NCBI RefSeq assembly: GCF_001295925.1
Contig: NZ_LJHQ01000010.1
Coordinates: forward strand, 62,001-126,000
Source of the DNA: Allobosea sp. AAP35
GTDB lineage: Bacteria > Pseudomonadota > Alphaproteobacteria > Rhizobiales > Beijerinckiaceae
DNA: 64,000 nt
Reading direction: 5' to 3'
Under the pieces are notes generated by a model. It worked only from the letters and a program-made list of their open reading frames with translations. It was not told the DNA's origin and did not search any database. The position numbers and the translations under genes are program-made. Positions 33,967 through 43,407 of the stretch are shown here, piece after piece; position 1 is the stretch's first letter, and each line of letters starts with the position of its first letter.

Positions 33967-36900
33967 CTATCCCGCCTTCTTCCTCTCCGCGATCCGCGCC
34001 AGATCCGTCAGCAGGCGACGTGTACCCTTGAGCCGCGCCTCGGCCGTCTCGTAATCATCGATGAAGACGACGCGCATGTCCGGACGCACCTTGGCCAGCG
34101 TGCCGATCTTGGCGACATAGGAGACGAGCCCCTCGGGATTGGCGAATTCATTGTCGCGGAAGGCGACGATGATGCCCTTGGGCCCAGCCTCGACCTTCTC
34201 GACATTGGCGCGCTTGCAGAGCGCCTTGATCGCGACGATCTCCAGCAGCTGCTGGACCTCCTCCGGCAGCGGCCCGAAACGGTCGATCAGCTCGGCGCCG
34301 AAGGACTGGATGTCGCCGTCGTCGTCGAGCGTCGAGAGGCGCTTGTAGAGGGTGAGCCGCAACGTCAGATCGGTGACATAGTGCTCGGGGATCATCACCG
34401 GCGCGCCGATCTGGATCGTCGGCGACCATTGCGCCTCCGTCTCGAAATCGACGCCGGATTTGAGCGCGGCGACCGCCTCTTCCAGCATCTGCTGATAAAG
34501 TTCGTAGCCGACTTCCTTGATGTGGCCTGACTGCTCGTCGCCGAGCAGATTGCCGGCGCCGCGGATGTCGAGATCGTGGCTGGCGAGCTGGAAGCCCGCG
34601 CCCAGCGTGTCGAGCGACTGCAGCACTTTCAGCCGGCGCTCGGCCTGGTCGGTCATCTTGCGCTTGGCCGAGACGGTGAACAGCGCATAGGCGCGCACCT
34701 TCGATCGGCCGACCCGGCCGCGCAGCTGGTAGAGCTGGGCGAGGCCGAACATATCGGCACGGTGGACGATCAGCGTGTTGGCATTGGGGATGTCGAGGCC
34801 CGATTCGACAATCGTGGTCGAGAGCAGCACGTCGTACTGGCCCTCATAGAAGGCCGTCATCACGTCCTCGAGCTGGCCCGCCGCCATCTGGCCATGCGCG
34901 ATGCCGACCTTGGCCTCGGGCACCTGCTTGTCGAGGAAATCCTTGACCTCGGCGATGTCCTCGATGCGCGGCACGACATAGAAGGAGCGGCCGCCGCGGT
35001 AGCGCTCGCGCAGCAGCGCCTCGCGCACGATCAGTGGATCGAAAGGCGTCACGAAGGTCCGGACAGCGAGACGATCGACTGGGGGCGTCGCGATGATCGA
35101 GAGCTCGCGCACCCCGGTCATGGCGAGCTGGAGCGTGCGCGGGATCGGCGTCGCGGTCAGCGTCAGCATATGCACCTCGGCGCGGAACTCCTTCAGCCGT
35201 TCCTTGTGGTTGACGCCGAAATGCTGCTCCTCATCGACGATGACGAGGCCGAGATCCTTGAACTCGACGCCCTTGGCCAGCAGCGCATGCGTGCCGACGA
35301 CGATATCCATCGTGCCGTCCTTGATGCCTGCCTTCACCGCCTTGAGGTCCTGCGCGCCGACGAAGCGCGAGGCCTGGCCGACATTCACCGGCAGCCCTTT
35401 GAACCGCTCGGCGAAGTTGCGGTAGTGCTGCCGCGCCAGCAGCGTCGTCGGCACGACCACCGCGACCTGCTTGCCGTTCAGCGCGCAGGCGAAGGCGGCG
35501 CGCAGCGCAACCTCCGTCTTGCCGAAGCCGACATCGCCGCAGACCAGCCGATCCATTGGCCGGCCGGCCGCCATGTCGTCGAGCACCGAATCGATCGTCG
35601 CCTGCTGGTCCTCCGTCTCCTCGAAGGGGAAACGCGCGCAGAACTCGTCATAGAGCCCCTCCTGCGGAATCAGGCGCGGCGCCTCCTTCAGGGCACGCGC
35701 CGCTGCGATGGCGATGAGCTTGCCCGCCATCTCGCGGATGCGCTGCTTCAGCTTGGCCTTGCGGGCCTGCCAGCCGCCGCCGCCGAGCCGGTCCAGCGCG
35801 ACCTCGGTGTCCTCGGAGCCATAGCGCGAGAGCAGTTCGATATTCTCGACCGGGAGGAACAGCTTCGAATCCGCAGCGTAGTGGATCTCGAGGCAGTCAT
35901 GCGGAGCGCCGACGGCGGTGATCGAGCGCAGACCGATGAAGCGGCCGATGCCGTGATCGACATGGACGACGAGATCGCCCGGCGAGAGCGAGGACAGCTC
36001 GGCGATGAAATCCTGAGGGCGGCGCGTCTTCTTGCGCGGACGCACCAGCCGGTCGCCGAGAATGTCCTGCTCGCCGACGACCGCGAGCTTGCCGGCCTCG
36101 AAACCGGTCTCGAAGCCCCAGACGGCGAGCGCCGTCGTGCCGGGCTTCAGATCGAAGGCGGCGCGCAGCGAGCCGGTCATCTGCACGGTCTTGAGCCCGT
36201 GATCGGCCAGCACGGAGCTCAGCCGCTCGCGCGAGCCCTCCGACCAGGCGGAGAGGATGACCCGCCGGCCATCGGCCTGCAGCGCCTTCACATGGGCCAC
36301 CGCCGCATCGAACACGCTGCCGGCATTGTCGGCTCGTTCGGCCGCGAAGTTTCTGCCTTGTCGCGCACCCAGATCGACGATTAGCTTGCCGTCGCTGTCG
36401 GGCAACTGGAACGGCGTCAGCGAGGCCACGCCCGCCTCGTCGATGACGCCGCGCCAGTCGGCCGGCGACAAATAGAGCGCATCGGGCTTCAGCGGCTTGT
36501 AGGGCGCGCCGCCCGCGCTGGGCTGGTCCATCGCCGCCTTGCGGGCGTCGTAATAGTCCTTGATCAGGCTGATGCGTTCGCCCACCGCATCCTCGGCCTG
36601 GTGGTCGAGGATCAACGGCACGTCGGGCAGATAGGTGAACAGCGTGTCGAGCTTCTCCGCCAGCAGCGGCAGCCAGTGTTCGAGCCCGGCCGGGCGGCGG
36701 CCCTCGCTGACGGCCTCATAGAGCGTGTCGTCGCGGCCGGGCGTGCCGAAGGTGGTGATGTAGCTCTGGCGGAAGCGCTTGATGCTCTCGCTCGTCATCT
36801 GCGCTTCGGACATCGGCACGAGGTCGAGCCCGCGCATCTGCCCCGTGGTGCGCTGCGTTTCCGGATCGAAGGTGCGGATCGATTCGAGCGTGTCGCCGAA

Positions 36901-37515
36901 GAAATCGAGCCGGATCGGCGCCGGCATCCCCGGCGGAAAGAGATCAATGAGCCCGCCGCGCATCGCGAATTCGCCAGTCTCGCGCACGGTCGAGGTCCGC
37001 AGATAACCGTTCATATCGAGCCAGCGCGCGAGCTGCTCGGTGTCGACCATATTGCCTGGCGCGGCCGAGAAGCTTTCCGACGCCACCTTGGAGAAGGCCG
37101 GCACGCGCTGCAGCGCGGCGTTGACGGTGGTCAGCAGCAGGCGCGGCTTGTCTCCGGATTTGGTCTTGGCCAGCCGCGACAGCGTCGTCATGCGGTGCGC
37201 GACGATGGAGGGCGCCGGCGAGACGCGGTCATAAGGCTGACAGTCCCAGGCCGGGAACGACATCACCTCGAGATCGGGCGCGACGAATTGCAATGCGTTC
37301 TCCAGCACCTGCAGGCGCTGGCCGTCGCGGGCGACAAAGACCAGCATCGCCGGCCCTTCCGCCTTCTTGGCCCGCGCCCGCGTCAGATCGGCGAGGACGA
37401 CGGCGTCGAAGCCGTCCGGCACGCTGGCGAGCGTCGGTTTATCGCCACGCTTGAGCGCATCGAGAATACGGTCGCTCTGCAGCTTGGCGATCTGGGCGGG
37501 AGGCGGAATGCTCAT
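33967..37515 (-). CDS. mfd: Transcription-repair coupling factor Mfd
   Basis: Removes RNA polymerase stalled at DNA damage and recruits UvrA. At 1182 residues it is full length. In order: UvrB-like N-terminal domain (PAWDCQPYDRVSPAPSIVAH), the RNA polymerase-interaction domain near 490-560 (LSPGDLVVHVDHGIGRFIGL), the SF2 helicase with Walker A GDVGFGKTEVALRA near 660, the DEEQ box in VIVDEEQHFGVNHKERL, motif III LTATPIPRTL, and motif VI LYQLRGRVGRS, then the C-terminal TRCF domain ending ARIAERKKAG. The ATG is at 37513-37515. It follows sdhE on the same strand, with a palindromic repeat in the 117-nt gap. Confidence 0.98.
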   Translation of the reverse strand: MSIPPPAQIAKLQSDRILDALKRGDKPTLASVPDGFDAVVLADLTRARAKKAEGPAMLVFVARDGQRLQVLENALQFVAPDLEVMSFPAWDCQPYDRVSPAPSIVAHRMTTLSRLAKTKSGDKPRLLLTTVNAALQRVPAFSKVASESFSAAPGNMVDTEQLARWLDMNGYLRTSTVRETGEFAMRGGLIDLFPPGMPAPIRLDFFGDTLESIRTFDPETQRTTGQMRGLDLVPMSEAQMTSESIKRFRQSYITTFGTPGRDDTLYEAVSEGRRPAGLEHWLPLLAEKLDTLFTYLPDVPLILDHQAEDAVGERISLIKDYYDARKAAMDQPSAGGAPYKPLKPDALYLSPADWRGVIDEAGVASLTPFQLPDSDGKLIVDLGARQGRNFAAERADNAGSVFDAAVAHVKALQADGRRVILSAWSEGSRERLSSVLADHGLKTVQMTGSLRAAFDLKPGTTALAVWGFETGFEAGKLAVVGEQDILGDRLVRPRKKTRRPQDFIAELSSLSPGDLVVHVDHGIGRFIGLRSITAVGAPHDCLEIHYAADSKLFLPVENIELLSRYGSEDTEVALDRLGGGGWQARKAKLKQRIREMAGKLIAIAAARALKEAPRLIPQEGLYDEFCARFPFEETEDQQATIDSVLDDMAAGRPMDRLVCGDVGFGKTEVALRAAFACALNGKQVAVVVPTTLLARQHYRNFAERFKGLPVNVGQASRFVGAQDLKAVKAGIKDGTMDIVVGTHALLAKGVEFKDLGLVIVDEEQHFGVNHKERLKEFRAEVHMLTLTATPIPRTLQLAMTGVRELSIIATPPVDRLAVRTFVTPFDPLIVREALLRERYRGGRSFYVVPRIEDIAEVKDFLDKQVPEAKVGIAHGQMAAGQLEDVMTAFYEGQYDVLLSTTIVESGLDIPNANTLIVHRADMFGLAQLYQLRGRVGRSKVRAYALFTVSAKRKMTDQAERRLKVLQSLDTLGAGFQLASHDLDIRGAGNLLGDEQSGHIKEVGYELYQQMLEEAVAALKSGVDFETEAQWSPTIQIGAPVMIPEHYVTDLTLRLTLYKRLSTLDDDGDIQSFGAELIDRFGPLPEEVQQLLEIVAIKALCKRANVEKVEAGPKGIIVAFRDNEFANPEGLVSYVAKIGTLAKVRPDMRVVFIDDYETAEARLKGTRRLLTDLARIAERKKAG

Positions 37516-37523
37516 GGGATGGG

Positions 37524-37606
37524 CGTCATTCTCGGGCTTGCCCCGAGAATCTCAGGACGAGAGGTCACTGGTTTCTGAGATGGTCGGGTCAAGCCCGACC
37601 ATGACG
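37524..37606. repeat. Cruciform-like intergenic repeat with two inner hairpins
   Basis: Outer CGTCAT (37524-37529) pairs with ATGACG (37601-37606). Inside lie hairpin ATTCTCGGG-CTTGC-CCCGAGAAT (37528-37550), a TCTCAG/CTGAGA pair (37550-37555 with 37575-37580), and hairpin TGGTCGGG-TCAAG-CCCGACCA (37581-37601). The whole resembles a cloverleaf. It separates sdhE from mfd and could stop or attenuate readthrough. The type is different from the repeats at 25801 and 33879. Confidence 0.7.
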
Positions 37607-37632
37607 GGCGCGCTGGCCGGCGCCAGGTCGCA

Positions 37633-37929
37633 TCAAACGTGGATCGGCCGCTCGTGGTGATGAAAGGCCTTCAGCCGCCTGAACACCTCGGTGTCGTAGT
37701 TCTCCGGCACGTCAGCCTCCCCGGTGATCCAGCTCAGGAGGTCGCGGTCGAGCACCTCGATCAGCCCCTCGAAGGCGTCGAGCTCGGAGTCGCTGAGCGT
37801 GCCGATATGGGCGTCGGCGAAGCCGCCCATGATCAAATCGTTCTCGCGCATGCCGCGATGCCAGGCACGAAACAGGATCTTGCGGCGGCGGGGGTCGAGG
37901 TCGGCGCTGGTGCGGGTCGAGCCACTCAT
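37633..37929 (-). CDS. sdhE: Succinate dehydrogenase assembly factor SdhE
   Basis: A 98-residue protein that helps attach FAD covalently to the succinate dehydrogenase flavoprotein. The family signature HRGMRENDLIMGGFAD, with the conserved RGxxE, lies at 24-39, and DRDLLSWITGEADVP follows. The ATG at 37927-37929 gives MSGSTRTSADLDPRRRK, the normal length for alphaproteobacteria. It is divergent from recG (176 nt gap) and upstream of mfd, the conserved recG / sdhE-mfd arrangement in this order. No sdh genes are nearby. Confidence 0.95.
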   Translation of the reverse strand: MSGSTRTSADLDPRRRKILFRAWHRGMRENDLIMGGFADAHIGTLSDSELDAFEGLIEVLDRDLLSWITGEADVPENYDTEVFRRLKAFHHHERPIHV

Positions 37930-38105
37930 GGGAGCCTCGTCAGGAAAACGGGTCGGGTGTCGGAAAACCACGGGATGGTGCAATGGCGATCGGGCCGGCC
38001 CCGTCGCGGAGCCTGCCGATGCAGGCTATATAGCCTTCACATTCCGCGAAGTCAGCGGCCCGAGGGCGGCAAATCTTCGCACTCCTGACAAAGCCGAGTT
38101 GCCGC

Positions 38106-40208
38106 TTGCGCCCGTCCCTGCTCGATCCGCTCTTCGCCCCCGTGACGACGCTGCCGGGCGTCGGCCCCAAGACGGCCAAGGCGCTGGACAAGCTGCTGGG
38201 CGACGAGACACGCGGCGCGCGCGTCGTCGATCTCCTGTTTCGCCTGCCGACAGGCGCGATCGACCGCCGGCCCAGCGCCTCGATCGTCGATGCGCCGATC
38301 GGCGGCATCGCGACCTTCGCCGCAAGGGTGACCGAACATCGACCGCCGCCCGAAACCAAGGCCAAGGCGCCCTATCGCATCCTGATCGAGGACGAGACCG
38401 GCGACGTGACGCTTATCTTCTTCCACGCCGATGTCCGCCATCTGCTGCAGACCATGCCGATCGGCGCCTATCGCATCATCTCCGGCAAGCTCGAGCTCTG
38501 GGATGGGATGCGCCAGATGGTGCATCCAGACCGGCTGCTCGACCCCAAGCACGCCGCGACCTTGCCGTCGATCGAGCCCGTCTATGGGCTGACCGAGGGC
38601 GTCGGTCCCCGCGTCATGGCGCGGATCGTCGCGGCCGCGGCCGAGAAGTGCCCCGATCTCGCCGAGTGGCAGGATCCGGCCTTTCTCGCCAAAGGTGGAT
38701 TTCCACCCTTCGCACAGGCGATGCAGGCCTTGCACCACCCTGCCGATCTGAAAGCCATCGAAGGCGATACGGTGGTCAGGCGCCGCGTCGCCTATGACGA
38801 ACTGCTGGCGAGCCAGATCGCGCTCGCTCTGGTGCGCCGACAGCAGAAGAAGAGCGCCGGCCGCGCTACCGCTGGCGACGGGCGCCTGCGCCACGCCATC
38901 GAAAGCGCCCTGCCCTTCACCCTCACCGACGGCCAACGCCAGGCGCTCGTCGACATCCATGACGACATGGAAAAACCCGAGCGCATGCTGCGGCTCCTCC
39001 AGGGCGATGTCGGCTCGGGCAAGACGGTCGTGGCGCTGATGGCGATGGCGGCCGCCGCCGAGGCCGGGCGGCAATCGGTGCTGATGGCGCCGACCGAGAT
39101 CCTGGCGCGCCAGCATGCCGAACGCCTCGCCCCACTCGCCCAGAAGGCCGGGCTCAAGCTCGCCTTGCTGACCGGGCGCGAGAAGGGTCCGGGCCGGGCC
39201 CGCGTGCTGGAAGGGCTGGCCAGCGGCGAGATCGCGATTGCGGTCGGCACCCACGCGCTGTTCCAGGAGGGTGTCGCCTTCCGCGACCTCGCGCTCGCCA
39301 TTGTCGACGAGCAGCACCGCTTCGGCGTGCATCAGCGCCTGCTGCTCGGCGCCAAGGGCGAAGCGGTCGACATTCTCGTGATGACCGCAACCCCGATCCC
39401 GCGCACGCTGTCGCTGACCTGGTTTGGCGACATGGACATCTCGATCCTGGCCGAGAAGCCCGCCGGCCGCCAGCCGATCGTCACCAAGGCGATTTCCTCG
39501 GAGCGCCACGACGAGGTCGTCGGCGCGGTCGGCCGGGCCGTGGACAAGGGCGCGCAGGTCTATTGGGTCTGCCCGCTGGTGCAGGAATCCGACACGCTCG
39601 ACGTCGCCGCCGCGCAGGAGCGCTATGAGGCACTCGGTGAGGTCTTCGGCGCCAAGGTCGGCCTTCTTCACGGCCAAATGCCCGGCCGCGACAAGGATGC
39701 GGCGATGGCGGCCTTCGTCGCCGGCGAGACGCGTATCCTGGTCTCGACGACTGTGATCGAGGTCGGCGTCGACGTGCCCAATGCCAGCGTCATGGTGATC
39801 GAGCATGCCGAGCGCTTCGGCCTTGCCCAGCTCCACCAGTTGCGCGGTCGCATCGGGCGCGGCTCGGCCGCCTCGACCTGCCTCTTGCTCTACAAGGGCC
39901 CGCTCGGTCCCGTCGCCGAGGCGCGTCTCACGATCATGCGCGAGACCGAGGACGGCTTCCGCATCGCCGAGGAGGATCTGCGCCTGCGCGGCGAAGGCGA
40001 GGTCCTCGGCACCAAGCAGTCGGGTGTGCCCGACTGGCGCATCGCCCGGCCCGAAACCGATGGCGACTTGCTGGCGGCGGCGCGCGACGATGCCCGCCTC
40101 CTGATCGAGCGCGACCCCCATCTCGACAGCGAGCGCGGGCAGGCGGTGCGCACGCTGCTCTATTTGTTCGAGCGCGACGTCGCGATCAGGCTGCTGCGGG
40201 CGGGGTGA
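38106..40208 (+). CDS. recG: ATP-dependent DNA helicase RecG
   Basis: Remodels stalled replication forks and branched DNA. The 700-residue protein has an N-terminal wedge/OB domain (LPGVGPKTAKALDKLLG, helix-hairpin-helix-like, then FFHADVRHLLQTMPIGAYRI). The SF2 helicase follows, with Walker A GDVGSGKT at 300-307, the DEQH box in AIVDEQHRFGVHQR, motif III MTATPIPRTL and motif VI QLHQLRGRIGRGS. The best start is TTG at 38106, giving MRPSLLDPLFAPVTTLPGVG; no ATG is suitably placed. The last 23 nt overlap the convergent DUF502 gene. Confidence 0.97.
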   Translation: MRPSLLDPLFAPVTTLPGVGPKTAKALDKLLGDETRGARVVDLLFRLPTGAIDRRPSASIVDAPIGGIATFAARVTEHRPPPETKAKAPYRILIEDETGDVTLIFFHADVRHLLQTMPIGAYRIISGKLELWDGMRQMVHPDRLLDPKHAATLPSIEPVYGLTEGVGPRVMARIVAAAAEKCPDLAEWQDPAFLAKGGFPPFAQAMQALHHPADLKAIEGDTVVRRRVAYDELLASQIALALVRRQQKKSAGRATAGDGRLRHAIESALPFTLTDGQRQALVDIHDDMEKPERMLRLLQGDVGSGKTVVALMAMAAAAEAGRQSVLMAPTEILARQHAERLAPLAQKAGLKLALLTGREKGPGRARVLEGLASGEIAIAVGTHALFQEGVAFRDLALAIVDEQHRFGVHQRLLLGAKGEAVDILVMTATPIPRTLSLTWFGDMDISILAEKPAGRQPIVTKAISSERHDEVVGAVGRAVDKGAQVYWVCPLVQESDTLDVAAAQERYEALGEVFGAKVGLLHGQMPGRDKDAAMAAFVAGETRILVSTTVIEVGVDVPNASVMVIEHAERFGLAQLHQLRGRIGRGSAASTCLLLYKGPLGPVAEARLTIMRETEDGFRIAEEDLRLRGEGEVLGTKQSGVPDWRIARPETDGDLLAAARDDARLLIERDPHLDSERGQAVRTLLYLFERDVAIRLLRAG

Positions 40209-40905
40209 TCGCGCCCGGCGCGAGTTTTTGTGTCCCTGCACCCGGCTGGATCAATCCGGCCGACATCACGAGCTTCGCGCCCTCCTCCACCGACAGCGCG
40301 ACCTCCACCACCTCACGACGCGGCAGGTAGAAGAAGAAGCCCGTCGTCGGGTTCGGCGCGCAGGGCAGGAACACGCCGATCTGATCGTCGCCATCGGGCA
40401 GCCTCTCGGCGATTTCGGGCGCGGCCTCCTGCGAGATGAAGACGATCGACCACATGCCGGGCTGGGGAAACTGCACCATCCCGACCTTGCGGAAAGACGT
40501 GCCCGATTGCGAGAAGATCGTCTCGAAAACCTGTTTGACGCCCTTGTAGAGCCCGCGCACCACCGGCATGCGGTTCAGGATCGCCTCGCCGGCCTCGATC
40601 ATGGTGCGACCGACGAAGTTGGCCGTCAGGAAGCCGAGCAGCGTCAGGCCGATCAGGCCGATGACGAGGCCGAAGCCCGGAACCGGATAAGGCAGATAGG
40701 CATCGGGCCAATAGGCGGTCGGGATCAGCGGCTTGACCAGCCCATCAACGAAATTGACGAACCACCACGTCACCGAGGCCGTGATCGCCAGAGGCGCGGC
40801 AATGACAAGGCCCGTCAGGAAATAGCGCCGCAGCCGCGTACCGAAGCTGGGGCTCAGCATGTCGGGCTGGATGACGAGGCGGGGATCGGGCGGGATTTGC
40901 GTCAT
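40186..40905 (-). CDS. DUF502 membrane protein
   Basis: A 239-residue inner-membrane protein. After a cytoplasmic start (MTQIPPDPRLVIQPDM) come two hydrophobic segments: GLVIAAPLAITASVTWWFVNF at about 28-50 and FGLVIGLIGLTLLGFLTANFVG at about 75-98. The DUF502 core follows (NRMPVVRGLYKGVKQVFETIF, GFFFYLPRREVVEVALSVEE). The family is widespread and its function is unknown. The ATG at 40905 is preferred to a longer frame from 41010 with an atypical start. Its 3' end overlaps that of recG by 23 nt, and it is divergent from the DUF454 gene. Confidence 0.9.
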   Translation of the reverse strand: MTQIPPDPRLVIQPDMLSPSFGTRLRRYFLTGLVIAAPLAITASVTWWFVNFVDGLVKPLIPTAYWPDAYLPYPVPGFGLVIGLIGLTLLGFLTANFVGRTMIEAGEAILNRMPVVRGLYKGVKQVFETIFSQSGTSFRKVGMVQFPQPGMWSIVFISQEAAPEIAERLPDGDDQIGVFLPCAPNPTTGFFFYLPRREVVEVALSVEEGAKLVMSAGLIQPGAGTQKLAPGAITPPAAA

Positions 40906-41087
40906 TGACGAGGTCCGATCTGGTGAGCAAGCGCACAAAGACTGCTTGCGCGATGCGACAGACGTGCCAGTCGCTCCGCCCAATTTCAAGGATCGAGCAA
41001 CCGCCGTCACCTCGCGGCGTTCAGTGGTAGGATATGTTCATCGGGCAGCGGCGTCGGCGTAAACAAAGCGATGAGGACACCACAGGT

Positions 41088-41465
41088 ATGATGCGCGGCG
41101 TTCGACATCTTCGCCGCCCTCTCCTGTTCGCCGCCGGATGGGTCCTGACAGCGCTCGGGATCGTTGGCCTGGTCCTTCCGCTGATGCCGGGAACCGTGTT
41201 CCTGATCCTGGCGGCCTGGTGTTTCGCGCAATCGTCGCCCCGTTTCGAAGCCTGGCTGCTCGGCCACCCCCGCCTCGGGCCACAGATCCTTCGCTGGCGG
41301 CAATCGGGCACGATCGACCGCAGGGTCAAATTCATCGCCTGCGGGTCGATGGCACTGAGCTTCGCGATCCTCACCCTGACCGACGCGCCGCCGATCGCGC
41401 TTTGGGTGACGGGCGCCTGCCTTCTGGCGGCGGGCACCTATGTCGCCAGCCGACCGGAAGCGTGA
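41088..41465 (+). CDS. DUF454 (YbaN-like) membrane protein
   Basis: A 125-residue inner-membrane protein of the YbaN family. The signature GIVGLVLPLMPGTVFLILAAWCFAQSSPRF spans the first helices, followed by LLGHPRLGPQILRWRQSGTI and two more hydrophobic segments near the C-terminus. Members are conserved in proteobacteria with no known reaction. The start is a double ATG at 41088/41091. It faces the DUF502 gene across 182 bp with no obvious promoter match, and a decayed palindromic repeat separates it from the convergent glmS. Confidence 0.9.
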   Translation: MMRGVRHLRRPLLFAAGWVLTALGIVGLVLPLMPGTVFLILAAWCFAQSSPRFEAWLLGHPRLGPQILRWRQSGTIDRRVKFIACGSMALSFAILTLTDAPPIALWVTGACLLAAGTYVASRPEA

Positions 41466-41472
41466 CCCTGCT

Positions 41473-41558
41473 CGTCATGGCGAGCAAAGCGACGCCATCC
41501 AGAGCCGCGCGCTCGACGCCCCCTGCATGGCTTCGTCGCTGCGCTCCTCGCAATGACG
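41473..41558. repeat. Imperfect palindromic repeat between the DUF454 gene and glmS
   Basis: CGTCATGGCGAGC (41473 on) and GCTCCTCGCAATGACG (ending 41558) pair with several mismatches, with inner GCGACG/CGTCGC also pairing. The outline is like the element at 33879-33958, so this may be a decayed relative. It sits between two convergent genes. Confidence 0.5.
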
Positions 41559-41580
41559 ACGAGGCAAACGACCGGCGGCC

Positions 41581-43407
41581 TCACTCCACCGTGACGGATT
41601 TCGCCAGGTTGCGCGGCTGGTCGACGTCCTTGCCCATGAAAACCGCCGTCTGATAGGCGATCATCTGGATTGGCAGGGCATAGACGATCGCAGCAAAGGT
41701 CGGATCCATGTCCGGCATGATGATCGTCGTCTCGGGCTCGATGCCGCATTCGGCCGCGCCCTTAGCGTCGGTGATCAGGATGATCCGCCCGCCGCGCGCC
41801 GCGACCTCCTGCATGTTCGAGGCGGTCTTCTCGAAGAGCGCGTCATGGGGCGCCACGACGATGACGGGCATCGCCTCGTCGATCAGCGCGATCGGGCCAT
41901 GCTTGAGCTCGCCCGCCGGATAGCCTTCGGCGTGGATGTAGCTGATTTCCTTGAGCTTCAACGCGCCTTCGAGAGCGAGCGGGAAGCTTGTGCCGCGGCC
42001 GAGATAGAGCACGTCACGTGCCTTGGAGAGTTCGCGCGCGAGCTTCTCGATCTCGGGCTCAAGTTCCAGCGCCCTGGCGATCAGCCCCGGCAGCGCGATC
42101 AGGCTCTGGACATGGCGCGCCTCGTCTTCTGCAGAGAGCGTACCGCGTGCGCGGGCGGCGGCCAGTGCGAGGCAGGCCAGCGCGGTCAACTGGCAGGTGA
42201 AGGCTTTGGTCGAGGCCACACCGATCTCGGGACCGGCCAGCGTCGGCGCGACAGCGTCGCTCTCGCGTGCGATCGTCGAGGTCGGGACGTTGACGACCGA
42301 CAGGATCGTCTGCGCTTCCTGCCGGGCGTAGCGCAGGCAGGCCAGGGTATCGGCGGTCTCACCCGATTGCGTGATGAACAGCGCCAGCCCGTTTTCGGGC
42401 AGCGGCGCCTCGCGGTAGCGGAACTCCGAGGCGACATCGATCTCGACCGGCAGGCGGGCGAGCTTCTCGAACCAGTATTTCGCGACCAGCCCGGCATAAA
42501 AGGCCGTGCCGCAGGCCGAGATCGACAGCCGCGTCAGCGCCTTCCAGTCGATCGTCCCCTCGAACGGAAGACGGACACTGCCGGCGGCCATGTCGAGATA
42601 CTGCGTCAGCGTGTGGCCGACGACCTCGGGTTGCTCATAGATCTCCTTCGCCATGAAATGGCGGTGATTGCCCTTCTCGACCAGAAACGCCCCGGCCGCC
42701 ACGCGCTGGGCGCGGCGCTGCACCACGGTGTTGGCCTTGTCGTAGAAGGTCGCGCCCTTGCGATGGAGGACGACCCAGTCGCCCTCCTCCAGATAGGCGA
42801 TGAGGTTCGTGAAGGGCGCCAGCGCCAGCGCATCGGAGCCGAGATACATCTCGCCATCACCGATGCCGACCGCCAGCGGCGAACCCTTGCGCGCTCCGAT
42901 CAGCAGGTCTTCTTCGCCTTCGAAGAGGAAGGCGAGCGCGAAGGCGCCGCGAAGGCGCGGCAGGCTCGCGGCCACGGCCTCGACCGGCGTGCGGCCGCGA
43001 TCGAGTTCGCGGGTGACGAGATGGGCGACGATCTCGGTGTCGGTCTCGGTCGCGAAGACGTAGCCGTCGGCCTGAAGCTCGGCGCGCAGCTCGCGGAAAT
43101 TCTCGATGATGCCGTTATGGACGACGGCGAGCTTGGCGGTCGCATGCGGGTGTGCGTTGGTCTCGTTGGGCTTGCCATGGGTCGCCCAGCGCGTGTGGCC
43201 GATGCCGATCAGCCCTTCGAGCGGTTCGTTGGAGAGGCGGACCTCGAGGTTTTTGAGCTTTCCCTCGGCGCGTCGACGGGTCAGCAGGCCATGCTCCAGC
43301 GTGGCGACGCCAGCCGAATCATAACCGCGATATTCGAGCCGCCGCAGCGCCTCGACGACCTGGGTCGCGACCGCTTCCTTGCCCAGAATCCCGACGATGC
43401 CGCACAT
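41581..43407 (-). CDS. glmS: Glutamine-fructose-6-phosphate aminotransferase (isomerising)
   Basis: Makes glucosamine 6-phosphate, the first step to UDP-GlcNAc for peptidoglycan and lipopolysaccharide. At 608 residues it is full length. The N-terminal glutaminase begins MCGIVGILGKEA with the catalytic Cys right after Met, and has GIGHTRWATHGKPNE. Two SIS sugar-isomerase domains follow (ISACGTAFYAGLVAKYW and YLGRGTSFPLALEGALKLKE), and it ends DVDQPRNLAKSVTVE, the usual closing motif. It is downstream of glmU on the same strand with 114 nt between them, which fits a pathway operon. No glmS ribozyme is expected or seen. Confidence 0.99.
   Translation of the reverse strand: MCGIVGILGKEAVATQVVEALRRLEYRGYDSAGVATLEHGLLTRRRAEGKLKNLEVRLSNEPLEGLIGIGHTRWATHGKPNETNAHPHATAKLAVVHNGIIENFRELRAELQADGYVFATETDTEIVAHLVTRELDRGRTPVEAVAASLPRLRGAFALAFLFEGEEDLLIGARKGSPLAVGIGDGEMYLGSDALALAPFTNLIAYLEEGDWVVLHRKGATFYDKANTVVQRRAQRVAAGAFLVEKGNHRHFMAKEIYEQPEVVGHTLTQYLDMAAGSVRLPFEGTIDWKALTRLSISACGTAFYAGLVAKYWFEKLARLPVEIDVASEFRYREAPLPENGLALFITQSGETADTLACLRYARQEAQTILSVVNVPTSTIARESDAVAPTLAGPEIGVASTKAFTCQLTALACLALAAARARGTLSAEDEARHVQSLIALPGLIARALELEPEIEKLARELSKARDVLYLGRGTSFPLALEGALKLKEISYIHAEGYPAGELKHGPIALIDEAMPVIVVAPHDALFEKTASNMQEVAARGGRIILITDAKGAAECGIEPETTIIMPDMDPTFAAIVYALPIQMIAYQTAVFMGKDVDQPRNLAKSVTVE

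Noticed and set aside
34576..36384. 602-codon open frame on the plus strand inside mfd
   Set aside because: Antisense to the mfd helicase domains; no family features.
38052..40241. Long open frame (729 codons) on the minus strand across recG
   Set aside because: Antisense shadow of recG, which is certain; the translation is Gly/Arg/Asp/His-rich without domain structure.
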